Assembly: GCA_964550375.1 (NCBI GenBank)
Contig: CAZJYX010000008.1
Coordinates: 1-64,000, forward strand
Reading direction: 5' to 3'
Source: JAAYXS01 sp964550375
GTDB lineage: Bacteria > Planctomycetota > Phycisphaerae > UBA1845 > Fen-1342
Length of the DNA stretch: 64,000 nt
Shown here: positions 24,358-33,310 of the stretch, in pieces
Numbering within the stretch: the first letter of the stretch is position 1
How the letters are laid out: each line of letters opens with the position of its first letter
Translations under genes and position numbers: made by a program
The notes under the pieces: generated by a model
What the model saw: the letters and a program-made list of their open reading frames with translations, nothing else
Database searches by the model: none
What the model was told of the DNA's origin: nothing

Positions 24358-25617
24358 ATGAACGTGTTGGTAATCGGTTCGGGTGGACGGGAGCATGCGC
24401 TGTGCCACCGGCTGGCGGGCAGCCCGCACCTGCGGCGACTTTTCATCCTGCCGGGGAACGCCGGCACAGCGCCGTTGGGGACGAACGTCCCGGGGGATCC
24501 GCTGGACATAAAGGCAGCGTTGGCGCTGGCGCAGCGCGAGTCGATCGACCTGACAGTTGTCGGGCCGGAAGACCCGCTGGCCGCCGGCCTGGTTGATGCT
24601 TTCAATGCGGCGGGCTTGCGGGTCTTTGGGCCGTCGGCAGCTGCGGCGCGGCTGGAAGCGGACAAGGCGTTCGCCAAGCAGGTCATGCGCCAGGGGGCCG
24701 TTCCGACGGCGGAGAGCCGGGTGTTTGACAACTTCGATCTGGCCCGTCAGTACATCGCCTCGCGTGAGGCGGGCCTGGTTGTGAAAGCCGCGGGCCTGGC
24801 GAAGGGCAAAGGCGTGATCGTTTGCGATGAGCCGGCCGAGGCGATCCTGGCGGCCGAGAAGATGCTGGTGGAGCGCAGCTTTGGCGACGCGGGCGCGCGG
24901 ATCGTGGTGGAGGAGCGGCTGAGCGGGCGGGAAGCCTCCGTGCTGGCGATCGTTGACGGCCACACCATGTACGTGCTGGAGCCGGCGCAGGACTACAAGC
25001 GGCACGGCGAGGATGACACGGGTCCGAACACGGGGGGTATGGGGTCGTTCTGCCCGACGGCGAGCGTGGACGAGCCGACCATGCGGGAAATCGAGCGGCA
25101 GATTCTGGTGCCGACGCTGGACGGGCTGGTGCGCGAGGGGACTCGCTACACGGGCGTGCTGTATGCGGGGCTGATGCTGACCACGGCCGGTCCGAAGGTG
25201 CTCGAGTTCAATTGCCGGTTCGGTGATCCCGAGACGCAGGCGATCCTGATGCGGATGAAGTCGGACCTGCTCGAGCTGCTCGACCTGGCCACGCGGGGCA
25301 AGCTTGACCAGGCCAGTGTTGCGTGGGACGAGCGCGCCGCGTTATGCGTGGTGATGGCTTCGGGCGGCTATCCGGAGAAGTATCGTCAGGGGCTGCCGAT
25401 ACACGGGCTGCCGGATGAGGCTGGTCGGGATGACCTGGCGGTCTTTCACGCCGGGACGAAGCTGGTTGATGGGCAGGTTGTCACGGCCGGCGGGCGCGTG
25501 CTGGGCGTGACGGCGCTGGGTGACACGCTGGCGGAGGCCCGCCGTAGTGCGTATGAGGTGGTCGAGCGCATCGAGTTCGAAGGTGCTTACTATCGTCGGG
25601 ACTTGGGGCTCCTGTAG
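24358..25617 (+). CDS. purD: Phosphoribosylamine-glycine ligase
   Basis: ATP-grasp enzyme that joins glycine to phosphoribosylamine in purine synthesis. The 419 residues match the family. The N-terminal VLVIGSGGREHAL, the phosphate loop VKAAGLAKGKGV, the block DYKRHGEDDTGPNTGGMG and the metal-binding FNCRFGDPETQ are all diagnostic. No other purine gene is adjacent. It is close behind the kinase and 17 bases before a VOC protein, so it may share a transcript with both. Confidence 0.97.
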   Translation: MNVLVIGSGGREHALCHRLAGSPHLRRLFILPGNAGTAPLGTNVPGDPLDIKAALALAQRESIDLTVVGPEDPLAAGLVDAFNAAGLRVFGPSAAAARLEADKAFAKQVMRQGAVPTAESRVFDNFDLARQYIASREAGLVVKAAGLAKGKGVIVCDEPAEAILAAEKMLVERSFGDAGARIVVEERLSGREASVLAIVDGHTMYVLEPAQDYKRHGEDDTGPNTGGMGSFCPTASVDEPTMREIERQILVPTLDGLVREGTRYTGVLYAGLMLTTAGPKVLEFNCRFGDPETQAILMRMKSDLLELLDLATRGKLDQASVAWDERAALCVVMASGGYPEKYRQGLPIHGLPDEAGRDDLAVFHAGTKLVDGQVVTAGGRVLGVTALGDTLAEARRSAYEVVERIEFEGAYYRRDLGLL

Positions 25618-25634
25618 CCGGAGGCAAGGACTTC

Positions 25635-26033
25635 ATGCTGGCAATTGGCGACATTCACATTCACGCGCGTGATTTTGCGGTTGCGCTGCGGTTCTGGGGT
25701 GACGGGCTGGGGCTGGTGACGGCCGAGCAGGAGACCACTCCTGAAGGGACGTACGCCCGGCTGGACTTTCCGGACGGCGGTCCTTCGCTGGTGCTCATCA
25801 GCGAGTCCGATGTCCCGGGCGCGGCGCCACCGGAGCCGGACGCCGAGGCTGTGCCGGCGGTCAGCTTCGAGGTGACGACGGACGAATTCGACGACACGCT
25901 GGTGCGGCTGTTGGAGTGCGGCGGCCAGCAGTTCGGCGAGGTCGAGGAATACAGCGGGCTGCGGCTGGCGACCATCGCCGACCCGGAAGGTAATGCATTT
26001 GACCTGATCGAGTTGCCGGCCGAGTTGGAGTAG
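25635..26033 (+). CDS. VOC (glyoxalase/bleomycin-resistance fold) protein
   Basis: A 132-residue single-domain protein with two beta-alpha-beta-beta-beta modules. The first module has IGDIHIHARDFAVALRFWGD and ARLDFPDGGPSLVLIS; the second has VSFEVTTDEFDDTL and IADPEGNAFDLIEL. The metal positions of the superfamily may be His8 or His10 and the terminal Glu, but the reaction is unknown. The ATG at 25635 follows GGAGG and AAGGA. Confidence 0.82.
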   Translation: MLAIGDIHIHARDFAVALRFWGDGLGLVTAEQETTPEGTYARLDFPDGGPSLVLISESDVPGAAPPEPDAEAVPAVSFEVTTDEFDDTLVRLLECGGQQFGEVEEYSGLRLATIADPEGNAFDLIELPAELE

Positions 26034-26115
26034 CCGCGGCGGCGCCACGGCAGCGTGGGCGGCATGAGGGGTTATCGCCGCGGCCGACTTACCTGGCAGA
26101 AGGCGAGAGCGGCGC

Positions 26116-27768
26116 ATGGCCGAACGACCGGCACGGTGGACGCGACGGCTCATGATCTGGCGGTGGGCGCTGCACTGGCAGATTCTGCTGGGTCTGGCGG
26201 TTGGAGCGCTGTGCGGGCTGGCGGTCGGCCGGCAGGCCGTAGGGCGCGCGTTTGCGGAGCAGCCGGACTTTCGGCAGGCGCAGCGTGCTTTCGCTGAGTT
26301 ACTGGCTGCTGAGGGCGTTTCCGACACGGAGCTGGCGGCGCTGCGGGCGGCGGCCGCGCGGGCGGATGCGGAGCCGGAGGATTTGCTGCGCCTGCACCAG
26401 GCCGAGGCCCGGCGGGCGGCGTTCGAGGCTCGGCACGGACATGAGCAGCCGCGGCCGCCGGCATTGGTGGCCAGCCGGAACGTGCGGGAGAGTTGGCACT
26501 ACGTGCTGTTCAAGCTCGTGGGCGATCTTTTCATTCGCGGGCTGATGCTGATCATCGTGCCGCTGGTCACGAGCTCGATCGCGCTGGCGATTCTATCAAT
26601 CGGTTCGGCGGAGCACTTCGGCCGGCTGGGCGGCAAGACGCTGCTCTATTACCTGTGCACGTCGCTGCTGGCGATTCTGGTCGGGCTCGTGTTAGTGAAC
26701 CTGGTGGTGCCGGGGAGTGCCGGCGGGGTAGGCATTCTGGCCGGGCGCGACTTGTCGGTTTTTGCCGACGCTCAGCAACAGGTCCAGGCGCGGGCGGGCG
26801 ACAGCAGCGCGGCGGATTTCCTGAACGTGTTCAGGCAGATGATCCCGCCGAATATCGTGCAGGCGGCGGCGGAGGGGCAGTTGCTGGGGCTAATCGTCGT
26901 GAGCCTGCTGGTGGGGTTCGTCCTGTCGCGCATGCAGGGGCCGCCGCGCGAGGTGCTGGAGAACTTCGTCCAGGCCGTGCATGACATCTCGCTGACGGTG
27001 ACGCATGTCGTGCTGGCGGTGGCGCCGATTGGCGTGCTGGGGCTGCTGGCGACGACGCTGGCCGAGCAATACGCCTCGCTCTACCCGGATGACCGCTTTC
27101 ATGATTTCCTGGGCGGGATCGGCAAATTCGCCGGCACGGCCCTGGCGGCGCTGCTGGTGCACTTCGGCCTGACTATGCCGCTGATCTTGTTGGTGCTGGG
27201 GCGCGTGAATCCCCTCCGCCATTACCGGGCGATGGCGCCGGCGCTCATGACGGCGTTTTCGACGGCTTCGAGCGCGGCCACGCTGCCGGTGACGCTCGAA
27301 TGCGTGGAGAAGCGCGCGGGCGTCTCGCGCAAGACTTGCGGCTTTGTTCTGCCGCTGGGGGCCACGGTGAACATGGACGGCACGGCGCTGTATGAGTGTG
27401 TGGCGGTCATGTTCATCTGCCAGGCGTTCGGCGTTGACCTGACGTTCGCCCAGCAGTTCATGATCGTGGTGACCGCGCTGCTGACCAGCGTCGGCGTGGC
27501 GGGCGTGCCGGCCGCTTCGCTGGTGGCGATTATCATCATCTTGCAGGCGGTTCAGGTGCAGCTTCCGCCCGAGGCGCCGGCGCTGATCCTGGGGCTGGGG
27601 CTGCTGTTCGTTTTCGACCGGCCGCTGGATATGTGCCGCACGGCGGTAAACGTCTTCGGCGACTCGTGCGGCGCGGTGGTGATTGGCCGGTCGGAGGGGG
27701 AGACGGAGATCCTCAAGGGGCAGGATTTTCAGGCGGCGATGGGGAGTCGTGCTCTTCGCGAGCGGTAG
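26116..27768 (+). CDS. Dicarboxylate/amino acid:cation symporter (SLC1/DAACS family)
   Basis: Sodium- or proton-coupled transporter of 550 residues. The serine-rich re-entrant loop STASSAATLPVTL, the substrate/cation motif NMDGT (about 419-423) and the loop GVAGVPAASLV identify the SLC1 fold. The first membrane helix (WQILLGLAVGALCGLAVG) is separated from the second by about 85 residues of Ala/Arg/Glu-rich helical sequence (about 45-128). Ordinary bacterial GltP or DctA proteins are near 430 residues and lack this insert, which should lie outside the cytoplasm. Likely substrates are glutamate, aspartate or C4-dicarboxylates. Confidence 0.92.
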   Translation: MAERPARWTRRLMIWRWALHWQILLGLAVGALCGLAVGRQAVGRAFAEQPDFRQAQRAFAELLAAEGVSDTELAALRAAAARADAEPEDLLRLHQAEARRAAFEARHGHEQPRPPALVASRNVRESWHYVLFKLVGDLFIRGLMLIIVPLVTSSIALAILSIGSAEHFGRLGGKTLLYYLCTSLLAILVGLVLVNLVVPGSAGGVGILAGRDLSVFADAQQQVQARAGDSSAADFLNVFRQMIPPNIVQAAAEGQLLGLIVVSLLVGFVLSRMQGPPREVLENFVQAVHDISLTVTHVVLAVAPIGVLGLLATTLAEQYASLYPDDRFHDFLGGIGKFAGTALAALLVHFGLTMPLILLVLGRVNPLRHYRAMAPALMTAFSTASSAATLPVTLECVEKRAGVSRKTCGFVLPLGATVNMDGTALYECVAVMFICQAFGVDLTFAQQFMIVVTALLTSVGVAGVPAASLVAIIIILQAVQVQLPPEAPALILGLGLLFVFDRPLDMCRTAVNVFGDSCGAVVIGRSEGETEILKGQDFQAAMGSRALRER

Positions 27769-27800
27769 CGGGGTCTCGTCGAGAGAGCTGGCACGCCTTT

Positions 27801-28517
27801 CTAGCCGGCGCGGCGAATGCGGCGGTAGAGCTTGAAGAGCTCCTTGAAGGCCCGGAGGATCACGCGCAGATTGGCGCCCGATTGGGTGCCGGCGGTGCGG
27901 GGGTAGTGGTGGACGCCGACTTGGGCGATTGAGAGGCCGAGGTTGCGGGCCTTGGCGAGCATCTCGGTGTCGATCAGGGCGCCCTCGCTGTGCAGCTCGA
28001 TGCGATCGATGAAGGGCTTGGGGTAGATCTTGAAGGCGCAGTCGATATCGCGGACGCCCATGCGGAAGAGCAGGTTGACCAGCGTGGTCCAGGCCCAGGC
28101 GTTGAGCTTGCGCATGGGGGAGTCCTGCCGGTCAAGCCGGTAGCAGGACACGATGTCGTGGTCGGCCAGCAAGGGCAGCAGCTTGGGCAGTTCGCCGATG
28201 TCGAACTGGCCGTCGCCGTCGGTGTAGAAGATCCAGTTCTTGGTGGCGGCGGCGAAGCCTGCTTGCAGCGCGCCGCCGTAGCCGCGGTTGGGCCGATTGT
28301 GCACGGCCCGGACCTCGGGGATCTCGGCGGCCAGGCGGTCGGCGATTTCGCCGGTGCGGTCGCGGCTGCCGTCGTTGACGATAATGACCTCGAGCTCGGC
28401 GGCGATGGCGCGGCCGACCTCCAGCGCCTGGCGCGTGACGCGCTCGACGTTGGCTTCCTCGTTGTAGCACGGGAAGAAGATGGTCAGGGTCAGCGGTGAT
28501 AGCGGCGGTCGTTCCAA
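27801..28517 (-). CDS. Glycosyltransferase family 2 (polyprenyl-phosphate sugar transferase-like)
   Basis: A 238-residue single GT-A domain: TLTIFFPCYNEEANVERV, nucleotide-binding VNDGSRDRTGEIAD, the metal DxD-like FYTDGDGQFD and the acceptor region DCAFKIYP. The start is uncertain. There is no ATG; a TTG at 28517 with GGAGC upstream is the best match to homology, and a TTG at 28574 would overlap the gene before it. It lies 34 bases after the degenerate phosphoesterase gene on the same strand. Confidence 0.88.
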   Translation of the reverse strand: MERPPLSPLTLTIFFPCYNEEANVERVTRQALEVGRAIAAELEVIIVNDGSRDRTGEIADRLAAEIPEVRAVHNRPNRGYGGALQAGFAAATKNWIFYTDGDGQFDIGELPKLLPLLADHDIVSCYRLDRQDSPMRKLNAWAWTTLVNLLFRMGVRDIDCAFKIYPKPFIDRIELHSEGALIDTEMLAKARNLGLSIAQVGVHHYPRTAGTQSGANLRVILRAFKELFKLYRRIRRAG

Positions 28518-28551
28518 GGCGCTGCTCCGTAACTGCGCCCGGCAACGGACG

Positions 28552-30363
28552 TCAGGGCGCGATCCTGATCTCAAGCGGGCAAGTGGCGGGGGCGCAGGCG
28601 GTGAGGCCCTTGAGATAGACCTGCAACTCGCGCCGGCCGGCGGTGACTCTAATGGCGCTGAGATCGACCTGCAACGTCAGCAGGCCGCCGGGGGCGATGC
28701 GGAGCTGGTAGGCGGTAGCCGGCGGGCCGGGCTCGTCGAGCACGACGTAGGCCAGCGTCTGCCCATCCAGCCGGATCAGCGGCGTCACGCGGGCGGCCTG
28801 CGTGCCGCGATTGGCCAAGTGAACGAGGGCGATGGCGTCGGTCGGCGTCAGGTAGGTCACGCCGTCGGGCGTCTGGCGGCGGGCCAGTTCCAGCCGGGGC
28901 GTCACGTCGAAGCTGACGTCGAGTTCCGGGTCGGTTGGCGGCGGTCCGGAGCCGACGACGGCGTGCAGGGCGCCTTTGTCCGGCAGCCCGAAGCGCACGC
29001 GGCAGGACCATACGCCGTCGATGAGATCCGCGGCCTCGAGTTCTGCGCCGCGACACCAGGGCGGGTCGGCGTCGCGGGCGGCCACCAGGACGTGCGTCCG
29101 GAGGTCGTCGAGGCGGAAGGCATGGTTGTTGACCGCGGTGAAGGCCACCTGGTGTCGCGTCCCATCGTTGGACTCGTGCCGCTTCAGCGACAGGCGCCCG
29201 ACCGGCAGGGCCGGCGGGAGCACGGGGGCCAATGCGGCGGCCCCGGGGATGTGGGCGCGGTCGCCCTCGAAGTCGATCACGCGGTAGTGCGCGATGCCGG
29301 TCGCGCCTTCGCGCGTGGCGGCGCTGGATTGGTGCGTACGCACGTATAGCATGGGACTGGCGGCATCGATCAGGTCGCGGTACTCCGTGCCGGCCCAATC
29401 CTGGTGGCCGCCGACGAACCAGGCGGCGATGCGGCCGGCGCTTAGCTGGGCGGTCAGAGTCCCCTGCCGCTGCCACTGGCGCAACAGGTTCGGGTGCTCG
29501 TCATGAGAGACGATGAAGGTGGGCCGATCGTCGCCGGGAATGGCCAGGGCGCGTTCCAGCCAGCGAATCTGGTCGGGGTCGCTGCTGATGGGCCGCGTCG
29601 GCAAGTCAAGCAGAACGACGCCGCGCAACGGGCCGACGTCGACCACGCCGACCGGGCTCGGGGCGATGTGCCGGGCGTACTGCGTCAGGTCATCGTGGTC
29701 GCCGCAGGCAATGAGCAGCGGGGCGTCGAAGGCGCGCAGGAAATCGACCAGCCGTCGCCAGCCGGCGGGCGTGTCATCGTGGGTAAGATCGAGAAAGTCG
29801 CCGGTGGCGACGATGAGCGCGGGCGCCAGCAGGTTGACCTCCGCCGCCAGGCGGTATTCGAAGTCCGGGGCGCCGAGGTCGCCGATGTTCATGTTGGACA
29901 GGTGGACGAGGCGGACGCGCGGCGACAGGCGGCGAACGGCCACGCAACGCCGGCTTACCAGGCGCTGGTCCGCCGCGCGCAGCACGAGATCGTACGTCCG
30001 CTCCGGCAGGTCGGTCGGGACCTGAGCCGTCAGCGGTGTGGCTGAGCTGGTTTCCTGGTTTGTCTGCGGCAAGAGGGTCAGCGTCGCACGCACCGCCGGG
30101 GCGCGTTCAGATACCAACTCGAAGGTGGGCGTGCCGGTGTCTGGTGGAATCAGGGCGACGACACTCAGCGTGCCGCCCGGCGGGACGAACGCCGGTTGAC
30201 CGAGCGTCGGCGTCAGGATGGCCAACTCGCTGGGCGGCTGCTGGGCATCGGCGAGGCCGCCGGCCGAAGCCGCCGCCAGGAATCCCAGTAGTGTCAGGAC
30301 GGCAGCGCGCAGGGGTGGCCGCGTGTTTGCAGAGCGGCTGAGCTTCCGGCGACGACCGTCCAT
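28552..30363 (-). CDS. Exported metallophosphoesterase-like protein with degenerate metal site
   Basis: The product has 603 residues from the ATG at 30363, with a signal peptide (about 18-40, ending ADAQ). An N-terminal beta domain (45-145) is followed by a calcineurin-like core. The expected D-x-H motif reads HLSNMN (154-159), with Asn at both ligand positions. GDFLD (188-192) is intact, the GNHD motif reads GDHDD (221-225), and SHDEH (286-290) and GGHQDW (318-323) replace the usual His motifs. The C-terminal 260 residues look like two beta-sandwich domains. The fold is likely phosphoesterase-derived, but with two ligands changed the enzyme may be inactive or use a different metal. Confidence 0.78.
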   Translation of the reverse strand: MDGRRRKLSRSANTRPPLRAAVLTLLGFLAAASAGGLADAQQPPSELAILTPTLGQPAFVPPGGTLSVVALIPPDTGTPTFELVSERAPAVRATLTLLPQTNQETSSATPLTAQVPTDLPERTYDLVLRAADQRLVSRRCVAVRRLSPRVRLVHLSNMNIGDLGAPDFEYRLAAEVNLLAPALIVATGDFLDLTHDDTPAGWRRLVDFLRAFDAPLLIACGDHDDLTQYARHIAPSPVGVVDVGPLRGVVLLDLPTRPISSDPDQIRWLERALAIPGDDRPTFIVSHDEHPNLLRQWQRQGTLTAQLSAGRIAAWFVGGHQDWAGTEYRDLIDAASPMLYVRTHQSSAATREGATGIAHYRVIDFEGDRAHIPGAAALAPVLPPALPVGRLSLKRHESNDGTRHQVAFTAVNNHAFRLDDLRTHVLVAARDADPPWCRGAELEAADLIDGVWSCRVRFGLPDKGALHAVVGSGPPPTDPELDVSFDVTPRLELARRQTPDGVTYLTPTDAIALVHLANRGTQAARVTPLIRLDGQTLAYVVLDEPGPPATAYQLRIAPGGLLTLQVDLSAIRVTAGRRELQVYLKGLTACAPATCPLEIRIAP

Positions 30364-30383
30364 GTTGCGCACCTTGTCGAGGT

Positions 30384-31283
30384 GTGCCCGCGCCCGTATT
30401 CTCTTCCATCGTGAGTAAGACGGATTCCAGTGGAGCGAAAGTGTCGTTGCGCGAGTGGTTGCGCAGCGAGCGCTGCCTGGGGGTGCGGCACGTCCGCCGG
30501 CCTGGCAAACCGACAAGTTCCCCCCCTACCGCATCGGCCGACGAGGTACCCGGGATGACACGAGCGGTTCAAGGGTCCCGTGCGCGCGCACGGAACGCCC
30601 CGGCGGTTACTGAGAGCCTGCTGGCAGAGGACTTCGGGCTGCCGCCGATGTGTGGGCAGGAGCTTGGTTCCAAGGAAGCCGGGGAGCAGTTGGCCGGACT
30701 GGACAGCGGTTTCGTGCGCGGGTGTGAGCGTTGCGAACTGCACGCGACCCGCACGCAGACGGTCTTTGGGGTCGGGTCGCCGCGGCCGGAGTTGGTGTTT
30801 GTCGGGGAGGGACCGGGTGCGGACGAGGATCGGGAGGGTGAGCCGTTCGTTGGGCGCGCCGGGCAACTGTTGACGCGGATGATCGCGGCGATGACGCTAA
30901 CACGCGAGCAGGTCTACATTTGCAACGTTGTGAAGTGCCGGCCGCCGGGGAATCGCACGCCGACTGACGCGGAAATGGAGACGTGTGCGCCCTACCTGTG
31001 GTGGCAACTGGCGGTTCTGCGGCCGAAGGTGATAGTCGCGCTTGGGCGGCCGGCGTCACAAATGCTGTTGGCGACGAAGGCCCCGATCGGGAAGCTGCGG
31101 GGCGAGTTTCACAGTTTCCCGCCATTGGGGCTGTCGCATCTGGGGCTGCCCGAATGCCGGGTGATGCCGACGTTTCATCCGGCCTACCTGCTGCGCAGTC
31201 CGGGGGAGAAGGGGAAGGCCTGGGAGGACCTCAAGGCGGTCATGCGCGAGTTGGGGTTACGGGTGCCGGGGAGCAGCGGCTGA
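30384..31283 (+). CDS. Uracil-DNA glycosylase, family 4 (iron-sulfur)
   Basis: Removes uracil from DNA. The catalytic domain covers about 110-290: GEGPGADEDREGEPFVGRAGQLL, KCRPPGNRTP and FHPAYLLR are the family-4 motifs. Cys114, Cys117, Cys185 and Cys201 have the spacing of the 4Fe-4S ligands in thermophilic family-4 enzymes. About 75 N-terminal residues form a variable linker that includes a Pro stretch encoded by a CCCCCCCTACC run. The start is uncertain: a GTG at 30384 gives 299 residues and a GTG at 30411 is equally possible. It diverges from the phosphoesterase-like gene across about 20 bases, so the two promoters must overlap coding sequence or each other. Confidence 0.92.
   Translation: MPAPVFSSIVSKTDSSGAKVSLREWLRSERCLGVRHVRRPGKPTSSPPTASADEVPGMTRAVQGSRARARNAPAVTESLLAEDFGLPPMCGQELGSKEAGEQLAGLDSGFVRGCERCELHATRTQTVFGVGSPRPELVFVGEGPGADEDREGEPFVGRAGQLLTRMIAAMTLTREQVYICNVVKCRPPGNRTPTDAEMETCAPYLWWQLAVLRPKVIVALGRPASQMLLATKAPIGKLRGEFHSFPPLGLSHLGLPECRVMPTFHPAYLLRSPGEKGKAWEDLKAVMRELGLRVPGSSG
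30520..30530 (-). repeat. GGTAGGGGGG oligomer inside the glycosylase gene
   Basis: CCCCCCCTACC on the plus strand, within the variable N-terminal linker of the uracil-DNA glycosylase. Confidence 0.5.
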
Positions 31284-31634
31284 AATGCGGTCGGGCGTCC
31301 CCGGAGGGATTGGCAGGAATACCAGAACTTAGGGTGAATACCTAATAGGCCTCCACCGGCGATCGGTTATTGTACGGCTCGACCGGGCTGAGCGCTACTG
31401 TGCGGATGCAGAGTTGCGTAGACGTGGTACGGGAGGCGGATCACGCTTCTGATCGGGCGCGGGGCGCTCGGCAACCGGTGGTGATGACGCCATAGGGAGT
31501 GTACGAAGCGCGGCGGGCCGACAGCCCGGATCTGCCGGGTGGTTACGCCTGACGTCAGAGGGAGGCACGTGCGCCGCCGGGTGCCGTAGGGTCCCGGCGG
31601 CAAGGAACAGGACGGACCCTCAGTTCACCGGCGA
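31284..31634. promoter_or_regulatory. Leader region of the LuxR-type gene with an inverted repeat
   Basis: No gene is supported in these 351 bases. At 31329-31345, TTAGG and CCTAA form a perfect 5-base inverted repeat around seven bases, in a locally AT-richer stretch (AACTTAGGGTGAATACCTAATAG). It resembles the half-site layout of a dimeric regulator, possibly the LuxR-type protein encoded downstream. No terminator follows the glycosylase gene here. Confidence 0.35.
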
Positions 31635-32324
31635 ATGCACACCATGACCGGAAGAAGCACGATGACGAGCGCTGCGGGCACCGAGCCCGCCGGTACACCC
31701 GTCACATGCCTGCTGGGCAACTCACTGCTCGATCGACTCGCGTACGCCCTGTTCCTGAAAGCCGAGTTGAACTGGGAAGTGGGGCAGCACGCCGACTTCA
31801 CGCCGACGGCGGTGTGGGCGGCGATGCGCTCCAGGCCTGCTCTAGTGCTGGTTGACTCGGACAGCGCTGCGGCCAGCGCGGTGGACGCGGTTCAGATGAT
31901 CCTGCGCTTGCAGCCGGCGACACGGATCCTGGTGATCGGTGCGGCGGTTGACCCGTTGCACGTGCAGGGATGGAGCCGCTGCACGATCCACGGCTACGTA
32001 GTGAAGGACGGCGGCGTGGCGGAGTTGCGTGCGGCATTGCAGGCCGTGAGTGACAATCGACAGTACTTCAGCGAGGGCGTGCGCAGTGCGATTCGCCGGC
32101 CCAGCGCCGCGTCTGACAACGGGCAGCCGCGGTTGTCGCGGCGTGAGTCGGAGTTGCTGCCGCTGCTGGCGCGCGGGCTGTCGCTGCGGGACGCTGCGCA
32201 CCAGATGACGGTGAGCTACAAGACGGCCGATTCGTATCGCACGAGCTTGCTGCGCAAGCTGGGGCTGCACGATCGCGTCGAGTTGGCGCGCTACGCGATT
32301 CGTGAGCGCATCATTGATCCGTAA
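31635..32324 (+). CDS. LuxR-type transcription regulator with atypical receiver domain
   Basis: The product has 229 residues. Residues 20-140 follow the receiver fold (VLVDSD, ILVIG, YVVKDGGVAEL), but the acidic pair expected near the first strand is missing (CLLGNSLLD), so normal phosphorylation is doubtful. Residues 155-225 are a LuxR HTH: LSRRESELLPLLARG, SYKTADSYRTSLLRKLGLHDRVELARYA. The ATG at 31635 is taken; ATGs at 31644 and 31662 are alternatives and none has a good ribosome site. It is flanked by convergent and unrelated genes. Confidence 0.85.
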   Translation: MHTMTGRSTMTSAAGTEPAGTPVTCLLGNSLLDRLAYALFLKAELNWEVGQHADFTPTAVWAAMRSRPALVLVDSDSAAASAVDAVQMILRLQPATRILVIGAAVDPLHVQGWSRCTIHGYVVKDGGVAELRAALQAVSDNRQYFSEGVRSAIRRPSAASDNGQPRLSRRESELLPLLARGLSLRDAAHQMTVSYKTADSYRTSLLRKLGLHDRVELARYAIRERIIDP

Positions 32325-32408
32325 TTGGTCGGCGGGCGCGGCACGGGTTGGGCCCCCGGGGAGGAGGGGCCGGCCCCCCAAGCCCGCCGGCCGGGGGGGC
32401 AGCAGGCT

Positions 32409-32834
32409 TCATTCAGGTTGTTCAAACAGGGCGCGCTCGCGCAATTCGGTGGCCCGCTCGACCACTGTCGTTACGCTTACGTCGGGCAGGGGCTCCAGTG
32501 TGAATGTCGGCAGGACGTGTTGGTCACTGATCATCGTGGGGACGAGTGCCTCGGCGACGAGGTCGATCGGCGGCCATTGGTACCAGGGCGGCACGACGCG
32601 GCAGTTGGTCTGGAGCGTCTGGTAGCCGGGCTTGCGCAGGATGATGTCGTAATCGCCGTACCAGAGGAAGGAGAACTCGACCGGGCTGAGGCCGACTTCC
32701 TCGTCGTTGACGGTGACCACGGCGCCGGGCGGGCTGGTCTCGATCCGCATGATTCGTTCGACACAACCGGCGGCTGTCACGAGCAGGAGGAGTGCCGGCA
32801 GGGAGATCCAACGGAGGGCTACTGGTGACATCAT
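32409..32834 (-). CDS. PEGA-domain lipoprotein
   Basis: The product has 141 residues. The signal ends in a lipobox-like TAAGC, giving a mature lipoprotein. Residues about 27-75 match a PEGA domain (IETSPPGAVVTVNDEEVG, then SFLWYGDYDIILRKPGYQ). The rest is a Pro-rich extension. The ATG at 32834 overlaps the stop of the upstream phosphodiesterase gene by four bases (ATGA). PEGA proteins sit in the envelope and are thought to bind surface components; the role here is unknown. Confidence 0.82.
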   Translation of the reverse strand: MMSPVALRWISLPALLLLVTAAGCVERIMRIETSPPGAVVTVNDEEVGLSPVEFSFLWYGDYDIILRKPGYQTLQTNCRVVPPWYQWPPIDLVAEALVPTMISDQHVLPTFTLEPLPDVSVTTVVERATELRERALFEQPE

Positions 32835-33310
32835 GGTGAGACCTCGACGGTTTCGACGGTGGCGGAGCGCAGGTCCAGAATGGCGACGGTGCAGCGTCCG
32901 CTGAGCCAGCCGCAGCATTCGCCCGGGTTGATGAAGAGTTTGCCGTCCTGGCGGTCCACTAGGAGTTCGTGGGAGTGTCCGGTGACGACTACATCGGCGC
33001 GGGCGACGTCCGCCGGCTTGCACCAGTCGATGTAATGGTGCAGGAGGATACGCCGGTCGGCGATGTTCAGGAACAGCGGGCCGTCCTGAATCTGCGGCAG
33101 CACGGCCTTGAGGCCTTGCCGCTCGCCGTCGTTGTTTCCGTAGACCACGTGCATGTTGCCGCCGAAGGAGGCCAGCAACCGGGCGGCGAACGGTGCGACC
33201 AGGTCGCCGGCGTGGAGGACAGTATCAATGTCCAGCAGCCCAAAGTGGTCCAGGGCCGCCTGCAGGGCGGGCAATCGGTCGTGGGTGTCAGCAATCAAGC
33301 CAATGCGCAT
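32831..33310 (-). CDS. YfcE/MJ0936-like metallophosphoesterase
   Basis: The 159-residue compact phosphodiesterase has all metal motifs: ADTHD (D-x-H), HAGDLV, GNNDG, LHHYID and TGHSHE. Such enzymes hydrolyse phosphodiesters; the natural substrate is unknown. The ATG at 33310 is the start of the homology; the frame stays open further upstream but that sequence is Pro/Arg-rich. Coupled to the PEGA lipoprotein gene by a four-base overlap. Confidence 0.9.
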   Translation of the reverse strand: MRIGLIADTHDRLPALQAALDHFGLLDIDTVLHAGDLVAPFAARLLASFGGNMHVVYGNNDGERQGLKAVLPQIQDGPLFLNIADRRILLHHYIDWCKPADVARADVVVTGHSHELLVDRQDGKLFINPGECCGWLSGRCTVAILDLRSATVETVEVSP

